Origin: Methanothrix sp.
GTDB taxonomy: Archaea > Halobacteriota > Methanosarcinia > Methanotrichales > Methanotrichaceae
Reading direction: 5' to 3'
Length of the DNA: 10,015 nt
NCBI GenBank assembly: GCA_012798025.1
Contig: JAAZNX010000082.1
Location: forward strand, 1 to 10,015
Part shown: positions 5,165 through 10,015 of the stretch, one piece after another
How the letters are laid out: every line of letters begins with the position of its first letter
How positions within the stretch are numbered: position 1 is the first letter of the stretch
Position numbers and translations under genes: made by a program
The notes under the pieces: generated by a model
What the model was told of the DNA's origin: nothing
What the model saw: only the letters and a program-made list of their open reading frames with translations
Database searches by the model: none

Positions 5165-7066
5165 ATGGATGCCTATTCACTATTCATAGTATTCCTCGTG
5201 GTCTACATAGCTGCCCTAGCAGGCATCGGCCTTTACTTCTCCCGCAGGCAGCGGTCAGTCACGGACTTCTGGCTGGCAGGAAGAGAGCTCGGCCCGGTCA
5301 CGATAGGATTTTCTGCAGCTTCCGCATGGATCACGGCGAGCGCGCTTCTCTTGGCCACTGGACTGTTTCTTCTCATCGGCGTTGGGTCGATATGGATTTG
5401 GGTCTTCCCCAATATCGCAGGATTGATAATAATCGCCGCGATCTCGGGAAGGATCAAGAACATTCCGGCCCTGACCCAGCCTGAGCTCATGGAGATAAGA
5501 TACGACCCGATAATTCGAGCACCCGTTGCTGTGGCCGTGACCATCATGATGATCCTCTTCTCCGTAACGGATTTCATCGGATTCAAGCTCGTGCTGGGGA
5601 CATTCTTCGGCATCGAGCCATTCTTCGCCGTAGCCATAATGGCAGCATCCGTTGCATTCTATGTCAGCGTTGGGGGTTTTCGCGCTGTGGTCTGGACGGA
5701 TCTGCTGCAATACATTCTGCTGGCAGGCTTGGCTGTCTATGTTGCTGCATTGTCCCTGGGACTGACAGCTCAGAAGGGAGTCTCCTTGATGGCAGCATCT
5801 ACATCCCTTGGATCCGACTGGTGGAATCTCTTCGTCATGGGTGGTTTGATGGGTGCGCTGGTCTTCCAGCTTGCACTGCTGCCTGGATGGGTGGCAGAGC
5901 AGGATCCCTGGCAGAAGATCTGGGCGGCTCGCGACGAGCGTTCGGCGAAGCGCGGGCTCCTATTGGGTGCTGGACTCTTGGCACTGGTATATTTTTGCTG
6001 CCTCGTCACTGCCATCGGTCTTTCAGTGCTTTATCCAAGGCCTGCAGGGGAAACTGATGCTGAGATGCTCTACCTGAAGATCCTCAGCGACAATGTGTCT
6101 CCCACATTGCTGGCGCTTCTCACCATCGGCTTTGCTGCAGCATCCATGTCCTGTACCGACACCTTCGCTACATCCGGTGCGTCCTGCATCTCCCGTGACC
6201 TTATCCAAAGGCATCTGCGGCCCACGGCCACAATGAAGGAGATGCTGGTGGTCAACAGGGTCCTGGTAATATTCATGGTCGCAGTCTCAGCATTCATCGC
6301 GCTGAATGTTAACAGCATCATGGATGCTGTGATCATCGCCACGGTTATCGGCACTACGTCCTACTTCTTCCCAATTATCGGTGGGCTTTACTGGAAGAGA
6401 GCCACCAAATGGGGCGCCCTTGCAGCCCTTGTAGTTGGCGGCGGAACGCAGATCCTGCTCATAGCATATGAGCTATTCTGGCTGAAGCATCCGCTCGACG
6501 GCATCTCGCCCTTGCTCACTGAGCATGGGGTGCTGGTTGGCTTGACATTAAGCGCTCTCTTCTTCGTGGGAGTGTCTTTAGCCACCAAGCCAGCCGAAGA
6601 TATTCGCCTGGCACCATTCTTCTCCGATGTTGCTGAAAGGGTCTTTGGCGGCGGTATTCCTCCCGTGGACAAGAAAAGCTCGCGCTATCAGGATATCATC
6701 GCACACATAGAGAGCAAGATATCGGGAAAAAGAGCCCATCTCAACCTCATCGTCGATCTTGCGCCCGTGCGCGCTGATGGAGCTGCGATGCCTGAGGAGC
6801 TGAAATGGGAGCCGTTTGTAAAGAAGCTAAAAGAGATGCACACGCTCTGGTTTACGCCCACAGGGAGCCACATAGTTTACCGGCTGTCTCAAGCGGATAT
6901 GCTTGCCTGCGTCAAGATGGTTCGCGGAGACGAGAATCAGATATGGCTTTCTGCAGAGCCGAGAAGCGAGCAATGTGAGCGGCAAAAGGATGAGTTGTTC
7001 CTGGCCTACGAGGAGATTGAAGATGCTCTGCTGGAATTCGGAATGACAGCATCGGTCCGGACATGA
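5165..7066 (+). CDS. sodium:solute symporter family (SSS) transporter with soluble C-terminal extension
   Basis: A 633-residue inner-membrane secondary transporter of the SSS/SLC5 family (PutP, PanF, ActP relatives), normally using Na+ to drive uptake of an organic solute. The first helix begins at residue 5 and hydrophobic helices continue to about 474. The family signature GGFRAVVWTDLLQ is at 170-182, and the TM8 sodium-site region AAASMSCTDTFATSG at 324-338. At the two PutP Na+ positions (Ser-Thr) this protein has S329 and C330. Residues 475-633 are a soluble, charged tail. The frame extends upstream to 5117, but that ATG precedes the TATA box, so the ATG at 5165 is chosen; no Shine-Dalgarno is seen, implying a short leader. 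The substrate is not readable; monocarboxylates such as acetate, amino acids or pantothenate are options. Overlaps the next gene by ATGA. Confidence 0.92.
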   Translation: MDAYSLFIVFLVVYIAALAGIGLYFSRRQRSVTDFWLAGRELGPVTIGFSAASAWITASALLLATGLFLLIGVGSIWIWVFPNIAGLIIIAAISGRIKNIPALTQPELMEIRYDPIIRAPVAVAVTIMMILFSVTDFIGFKLVLGTFFGIEPFFAVAIMAASVAFYVSVGGFRAVVWTDLLQYILLAGLAVYVAALSLGLTAQKGVSLMAASTSLGSDWWNLFVMGGLMGALVFQLALLPGWVAEQDPWQKIWAARDERSAKRGLLLGAGLLALVYFCCLVTAIGLSVLYPRPAGETDAEMLYLKILSDNVSPTLLALLTIGFAAASMSCTDTFATSGASCISRDLIQRHLRPTATMKEMLVVNRVLVIFMVAVSAFIALNVNSIMDAVIIATVIGTTSYFFPIIGGLYWKRATKWGALAALVVGGGTQILLIAYELFWLKHPLDGISPLLTEHGVLVGLTLSALFFVGVSLATKPAEDIRLAPFFSDVAERVFGGGIPPVDKKSSRYQDIIAHIESKISGKRAHLNLIVDLAPVRADGAAMPEELKWEPFVKKLKEMHTLWFTPTGSHIVYRLSQADMLACVKMVRGDENQIWLSAEPRSEQCERQKDELFLAYEEIEDALLEFGMTASVRT

Positions 7067-8214
7067 ATAAAGAAGCTCAAATAGCTGTGGTGGGCGCGGG
7101 GCCTGCGGGAAGCACAGCGGCTGAGACTGCCGCAAAACGCGGCGCCGAGGTGGTGCTCATCGAGCGCAAGAGCGAGATTGGCACGCCAGTGCAATGCGGA
7201 GGCTTTCTGCCTGAGGCGCATGAGCTACAGGCTCTCATTCCGCGCGCTCGTCTGCCCCAGACCTTGCAGGAGATGCCAGAGCGTTGCATCCTGCGACGCA
7301 CGCGGTTGCAGCGCATTATTTCTCCATCTGGGAAGGCCAAGGAATTTTCCGTGGATGGTAGGGTTTTGGATCGCCGCGCTTTTGATCGCTTCCTTGCTCA
7401 TCGGGCGGCGCGAGCAGGCGCACGGATCCTTCCTGCGACGCGCGCCAGCCTTGTTGAGGGCTCTCTATGGCTGTCGGGCCGCTTTCCAGGATCGATAAGG
7501 CCGAATGTCATAATAGGGGCAGACGGCCCAAGCTCCACAGTCTCCAGAGCAATGGGAAACCGTGTGGGAGAACAGGGCATTTGTCTGGAATATGAGATGG
7601 TAGACGTGGACATCGATCCAGATGCTGCTGAGATGTACTTTTCGGCACGCTATGCGCCCGGAGGCTATGCCTGGATAATTCCCCTGGGACAAGATATTGC
7701 GAATGTAGGCGTCGGTGTGCGAAGGCCATATCTGGGGGGCCAGAGACTGCCGGATCTTCTGGACTCTTTTGTCAAAGAGCATCCCGTAGCCTCGAATAAG
7801 CTCGGTCATGGCGAGATCCTGGCAGTAATGCGCGGGCTGGTTCCTGCAGGCGGATCGCCGCAAGAGGTTCAGCTGGGCAACATGCTTCTTGCGGGAGATG
7901 CCGCAGGGCATGTCATGGCCACAAGTGGTGGTGGGATACCTCTAGCAGTTGTTGCAGGTAGAATTGCAGGAGAGATCGCGGCAGGACAAGTGCAGGGCGA
8001 GCTGATGCTTCACGAGTATAAATTGCGCATTGCCAAGGAATTTGGAACAGAGCTGAACAGGTCGGTACAGATAAGGAAAATCGTGGATATGGCAATGCAC
8101 AGCGATCGGCTCATGGATGCACTTTTAGCAGCCTTGAGTCCTGACCAGGTCAAGTCAGTAATGCGCGCCCAAATCCCTGCAGCTCTGGCACAGTTCGCGA
8201 GCTCACGGAACTGA
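7063..8214 (+). CDS. geranylgeranyl reductase family flavoprotein (archaeal lipid saturation)
   Basis: A 383-residue FAD-dependent reductase of the geranylgeranyl reductase family; archaeal members saturate the isoprenoid double bonds of digeranylgeranylglycerol phospholipids at the membrane. An N-terminal Rossmann dinucleotide motif VVGAGPAGS (9-17) with acidic E35 ending the second strand binds FAD. PVQCGG (42-47) is the characteristic cysteine motif of archaeal members. IIGADGPSS (150-158) and LLAGDAAGH (275-283) complete the FAD site, and YAWIIPLG lies between them. Length is at the short end of the family (about 390-450). The ATG overlaps the symporter TGA and no strong Shine-Dalgarno is seen, so translation is probably coupled. 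Paralogues acting on menaquinone-like, methanophenazine or other prenyl substrates exist, so the exact substrate is less sure than the family. Confidence 0.88.
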   Translation: MNKEAQIAVVGAGPAGSTAAETAAKRGAEVVLIERKSEIGTPVQCGGFLPEAHELQALIPRARLPQTLQEMPERCILRRTRLQRIISPSGKAKEFSVDGRVLDRRAFDRFLAHRAARAGARILPATRASLVEGSLWLSGRFPGSIRPNVIIGADGPSSTVSRAMGNRVGEQGICLEYEMVDVDIDPDAAEMYFSARYAPGGYAWIIPLGQDIANVGVGVRRPYLGGQRLPDLLDSFVKEHPVASNKLGHGEILAVMRGLVPAGGSPQEVQLGNMLLAGDAAGHVMATSGGGIPLAVVAGRIAGEIAAGQVQGELMLHEYKLRIAKEFGTELNRSVQIRKIVDMAMHSDRLMDALLAALSPDQVKSVMRAQIPAALAQFASSRN

Positions 8215-8261
8215 TTCTTGTCCATTTTCACAGGGCGATCTACTGGCCATGTAAGGTTCTA

Positions 8262-8294
8262 TGTGGTGAACCCCCAACGGGAGCATTCACCACA
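8262..8294 (-). terminator. strong hairpin between convergent genes, possible terminator or 3' processing signal
   Basis: TGTGGTGAA (8262-8270) and TTCACCACA (8286-8294) pair perfectly over 9 bp. In the minus-strand transcript the stem continues after a 2-nt bulge: CTCCC pairs with GGGGG (one G-U) around a GTT loop, giving about 14 bp. In the plus-strand transcript the inner helix has a C-A mismatch, so it is weaker. It lies 44 bases past the rps6e stop and 47 bases past the reductase stop. Archaea do not normally need hairpins to terminate, so mRNA 3'-end protection or a repeat element are equally good explanations. Confidence 0.4.
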
Positions 8295-8322
8295 CAGAAA
8301 AGGAACACAGAAGTTCACAGGA
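8293..8322 (+). repeat. three spaced CACAG(A/G)A units
   Basis: CACAGAA at 8293, CACAGAA at 8306 and CACAGGA at 8316 recur at 13- and 10-bp spacing, directly abutting the hairpin arm TTCACCACA. The string resembles the dispersed CACCACAGAG...CACAGAG-type non-coding repeats that I recall from several microbial genomes. A family assignment needs a genome-wide search. Confidence 0.35.
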
Positions 8323-8337
8323 CAAATGGCTAAGAAC

Positions 8338-8739
8338 TTACTCCTTCTCTTCTTTGGGAGCTTTTCCGAGTAGCTCTTCCACGGGCTTTGTGCCCGCCTC
8401 CACGATCTTGACGTTGATCTGCCCAATATCAGGAGCGATCTCTTTGCCGTGAATGCTCATCCGCCTCTTTCTGCCCTTTGCTGTTGGATGATATCCAGCA
8501 CCGGATGAGAGCAGGATCTTTCTGCGCTTCGTGCCAGGAAGGTCTGAGCGCATGGGAAATCCCTCGCGATCGCTGCCGCCCGTAACCTGTACTGAATATC
8601 CCGGCATGCCCAGGACATCTCCCTCGATCTTATCACCGATGCGCTTTCCCAGAAACTTGGAAGCTCCTGGATCCTTAAGCTCGACCTGATAGGCTTTACC
8701 GCTTTTGGGATCTGAGACTACGACTCTAAAATCCATCAT
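8338..8739 (-). CDS. rps6e: 30S ribosomal protein S6e
   Basis: A 133-residue archaeal S6e, a small-subunit protein shared by archaea and eukaryotes and absent from bacteria. The conserved opening DFRVVVSDPKSGKAYQVE, the IGDKIEGD and GYSVQVTGGSD segments and the basic KRRKILLSSG and KGRKRRMS stretches are diagnostic; the last binds rRNA. The archaeal form lacks the long phosphorylated tail of eukaryotic S6, as here. It ends in a lysine/glutamate-rich tail. Two adjacent ATGs exist (8739 and 8736); GAGG at 8747-8744 is 4 nt from the first and 7 nt from the second. I keep 8739 because homologues carry one residue before Asp-Phe. Its own TATA box lies in the 67-bp gap after nrpR, so it need not depend on the nrpR transcript. 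Confidence 0.97.
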   Translation of the reverse strand: MMDFRVVVSDPKSGKAYQVELKDPGASKFLGKRIGDKIEGDVLGMPGYSVQVTGGSDREGFPMRSDLPGTKRRKILLSSGAGYHPTAKGRKRRMSIHGKEIAPDIGQINVKIVEAGTKPVEELLGKAPKEEKE

Positions 8740-8786
8740 CTTTCCTCATGTGTAAACATAACTGGAGACTCTTGAGATCGATGCCC

Positions 8787-8794
8787 TATAAAAT
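8787..8794 (-). promoter_or_regulatory. TATA box of rps6e
   Basis: On the minus strand this reads ATTTTATA within GATTTTATAGGG. A start about 26 nt downstream falls near 8764, leaving a 25-nt leader that includes the GAGG ribosome binding site. The box lies in the short gap directly after the nrpR stop, supporting independent transcription of rps6e. Confidence 0.55.
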
Positions 8795-8806
8795 CTTATC
8801 TTGACA

Positions 8807-9799
8807 TCACTTCAGGCTCGTGGTCCTGGAGTAGTCTATCAGCATGGATATCGGACTGGTCTTGATCTTCACACCCATCTCCTCTGCGGCCACTGGGCCA
8901 TTGACACCTGCACAGAAGGCAATGCCTATCTTTCCCGAGCCTACTGGACATCCCATAACTGGCTTTCCGGGATCGCCAATGGTAATGAGTCCTCCAAGAC
9001 CAAGGCTATTCGATTGCTCCAGGAGATGGGCAGCCTGCGAAGCTGCTGCGATGGGCACCTCTCTCACATTGGCCAGCACCAGGCCATGGCCTCCTTCGAT
9101 TGCATCCACCACACGTGCAACCTTGCGGCCCATAAACATCTTCATTGGATCGAGAGACGAGCCTGCGTAGGCGATGAGATCTGTGAACTGGATGGGTTGC
9201 TTTTTTCGAATCTCCATCACCCCTGCAAAGCTGGTATTGACTGGAATGCCCCTCTTCATGAGCATGCCATCTATGGTGATGCTGCAAAGCGTGGCCACTC
9301 CCAAGGACCCGGCTGGTATTTCAAGGGAGGAGAGGCTATCTCCTTCCTCCAGGATAAGGACACGTCGGCTTATGGTGTAACCCGCATCGAAGGCCCTGCC
9401 CAGGATCTCGAAGACCTTTTCAGAATCTGCTTTGTCTACGATACTGGTATTGGCGATGACATCTCCTCGAGATGTGTCGGGGTCAAAGCTGGTCTTGAAC
9501 ATGTACTCTTCAATCCTGGTGTTAACGAATCCAACTCTGTCGTCCACCAGGGCATCGTTCAGCTCGCGAGAGCCCAACGCAGTTAGCACCCGACCGCTGT
9601 ATCCCTGCTTTTTCGTGAACCCCAGCTCGTCGAGTATCTTGAGGTTGTAGCGCACCGCCCGCTCACCCAGATCATAGCCGCGGTTGCTGAGCGAATCCGA
9701 GATCGCCCTTGCGCCTACGGGCTTATCCGCGCTATCGATTACCCTTAAGATCTCTATGAGCCTGCGTTGGCTTATGTGTGCCTTTGCGAGCAGCTTCAT
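8807..9799 (-). CDS. nrpR: NrpR nitrogen transcriptional repressor, single-NRD form
   Basis: NrpR represses nitrogen assimilation genes (nif, glnA, glnK) in euryarchaea and is released from DNA by 2-oxoglutarate. A winged helix-turn-helix comes first (LIEILRVIDSADKPVGARAI through GERAVRYNLKILDELGF), then one NrpR domain (DUF128) ending in the conserved GDPGKPVMGCPVG and IAFCAGVNGPVAAEEMG segments. With about 330 residues it has a single NrpR domain, unlike the roughly 540-residue two-domain protein of Methanococcus; this resembles the Methanosarcina NrpRI type, which works with a second protein. The frame is open to an ATG at 9847 (346 residues, GAGG 7 nt upstream), but the ATG at 9799 has the stronger Shine-Dalgarno (GGAGGAG, 9813-9807) and leaves the tRNA-Gln promoter outside the coding sequence. 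Either start keeps the whole HTH. Confidence 0.92.
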   Translation of the reverse strand: MKLLAKAHISQRRLIEILRVIDSADKPVGARAISDSLSNRGYDLGERAVRYNLKILDELGFTKKQGYSGRVLTALGSRELNDALVDDRVGFVNTRIEEYMFKTSFDPDTSRGDVIANTSIVDKADSEKVFEILGRAFDAGYTISRRVLILEEGDSLSSLEIPAGSLGVATLCSITIDGMLMKRGIPVNTSFAGVMEIRKKQPIQFTDLIAYAGSSLDPMKMFMGRKVARVVDAIEGGHGLVLANVREVPIAAASQAAHLLEQSNSLGLGGLITIGDPGKPVMGCPVGSGKIGIAFCAGVNGPVAAEEMGVKIKTSPISMLIDYSRTTSLK

Positions 9800-9806
9800 C
9801 CCTTTG

Positions 9807-9813
9807 CTCCTCC
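9807..9813 (-). promoter_or_regulatory. Shine-Dalgarno GGAGGAG supporting the shorter nrpR start
   Basis: The minus strand reads GGAGGAG followed by a 7-nt spacer to the ATG at 9799. It is stronger than the GAGG preceding the alternative ATG at 9847. Confidence 0.55.
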
Positions 9814-9822
9814 GGGAAAGGC

Positions 9823-9831
9823 CATATATAT
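9823..9831 (+). promoter_or_regulatory. TATA box of tRNA-Gln
   Basis: CATATATAT at 9823-9831 matches the archaeal TATA consensus. A start about 26 nt downstream falls near 9853, leaving a short leader of about 15 nt before the mature tRNA end at 9868, to be removed by RNase P. The element is nearly symmetric and could in principle also direct minus-strand transcription towards nrpR, with a start near 9800. Confidence 0.6.
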
Positions 9832-9867
9832 CTTCTGTGGATAACATCTTTCCGCCTCAAAATGCTC

Positions 9868-9940
9868 AGTCCCGTGGGGTAGCGGTCAATCCTGAGGGCC
9901 TTTGGAGCCCGCGACGGCGGTTCGAATCCGCCCGGGACTA
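9868..9940 (+). tRNA. trnQ: tRNA-Gln (anticodon UUG)
   Basis: A 73-nt sequence folds as a full cloverleaf. The acceptor AGTCCCG pairs with CGGGACT (9933-9939) and the discriminator is A9940. The D stem is GGG with CCT around a TAGCGGTCAAT loop. The anticodon loop CTTTGGA has U33 followed by UUG; the stem GGGC/GCCC is closed outside by an A-G mismatch. Then come a 4-nt variable loop, and a T stem GGCGG/CCGCC with loop TTCGAAT. The sequence closely resembles other methanogen tRNA-Gln genes. CCA is not encoded and is added by the cca product. No intron is present. In methanogens this tRNA is charged with glutamate and amidated by GatDE (known for the group, not seen here). It is divergent from nrpR. 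Confidence 0.97.
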
Positions 9941-9945
9941 TTTTT
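9941..9945 (+). terminator. oligo-T terminator after tRNA-Gln
   Basis: Five T residues follow the discriminator base directly, the usual archaeal termination signal for a stable RNA gene. Confidence 0.55.
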
Positions 9946-9972
9946 GTGCCCGCTTTGGCGCACCGGAAATGT

Positions 9973-9981
9973 AGATATATC
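9973..9981 (+). promoter_or_regulatory. TATA-like box pointing off the right edge
   Basis: AGATATATC at 9973-9981 is an archaeal TATA-like element. A start would fall near 10003, 12 bases before the window ends, so the gene it serves lies beyond the edge. The remaining bases begin no recognisable tRNA or ORF of useful length; an ATG at 9992 lies upstream of the predicted start site and is probably not used with it. Confidence 0.35.
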
Positions 9982-10015
9982 AGGCCACTCCATGAGGACA
10001 GGGCCGTGCGATCAT

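Larger units (their letters stand above)
8215..8337. other. convergent intergenic spacer with hairpin and CACAG repeats
   Basis: This 123-bp gap separates the convergent reductase and rps6e genes. No ORF of note is present. It holds the hairpin at 8262-8294 and the CACAG repeats at 8293-8322. It lacks a long T-run on either strand, so classical archaeal oligo-T termination is not obvious. Confidence 0.6.

Noticed and set aside
7339..7348. GGAATTTTCC as an NrpR operator
   Set aside because: The half-sites are separated by 2 rather than the 6 bases of the known NrpR operator, and it lies within the reductase coding region.
9946..9963. Hairpin GTGCC...GGCGCAC after tRNA-Gln as an intrinsic terminator
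   Set aside because: It follows the T-run instead of preceding it and has a bulge; the oligo-T at 9941-9945 alone suffices as an archaeal terminator.
1..10015. CRISPR array, transposase, integrase, toxin-antitoxin or defence genes
   Set aside because: No regularly spaced repeats, no insertion-sequence ends and no such protein motifs were found; gene content is ordinary archaeal core and metabolic.

Overview
The window reads as chromosomal DNA of a methanogenic euryarchaeon. The grounds are an archaeal-type (class I) CCA-adding enzyme beside ThpR, ribosomal protein S6e, the nitrogen repressor NrpR, a geranylgeranyl-reductase-family flavoprotein (archaeal lipid saturation), a tRNA-Gln without encoded CCA, archaeal TATA boxes, and mixed Shine-Dalgarno and leaderless starts. 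Gene content and moderate GC suggest the Methanosarcinales/Methanotrichales, possibly Methanothrix. That placement is inference; no marker here settles it. No phage, transposase, CRISPR array or defence gene is visible.

Layout, left to right. (1) 1-525: the first 21 codons of a minus-strand secreted or membrane protein run off the left edge, with an excellent Shine-Dalgarno. A 460-bp AT-richer regulatory region follows; it holds a possible 30-codon ORF coupled to that gene, several inverted repeats and TATA-like boxes. (2) 526-1542 (+): a complete histone-deacetylase-family amidohydrolase. (3) 5060-1545 (-): a tightly packed operon ilvD-thpR-cca (ATGA overlap, then a 44-nt overlap), whose 3' end meets the deacetylase gene with only 2 bp between stop codons. 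(4) 5061-5164: a short divergent promoter region, where one AT-rich box (TTTAAATA) is placed to serve both ilvD and the symporter and is flanked by inverted repeats. (5) 5165-8214 (+): a sodium:solute symporter with a soluble C-terminal extension, overlapping by ATGA with a geranylgeranyl-reductase-family gene. (6) 8215-8337: a non-coding spacer with a strong hairpin and CACAG repeats. (7) 9799-8338 (-): nrpR, then rps6e with its own promoter. (8) 9868-9940 (+): tRNA-Gln(UUG), divergent from nrpR, with its TATA box inside the 5' end of the long form of nrpR. The last 75 bases hold a further TATA-like box pointing off the right edge.

The genes are mostly housekeeping: branched-chain amino acid synthesis (ilvD), tRNA 3'-end completion and RNA phosphodiester chemistry (cca, thpR), ion-coupled uptake and membrane lipid saturation (symporter and reductase), translation (S6e, tRNA-Gln) and nitrogen control (nrpR). 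I do not see a clear undescribed multi-gene system. The observations most worth a second look are the shared divergent promoter at ilvD/symporter, the nrpR/tRNA-Gln overlap, the small-ORF leader at the left edge and the symporter-reductase coupling.
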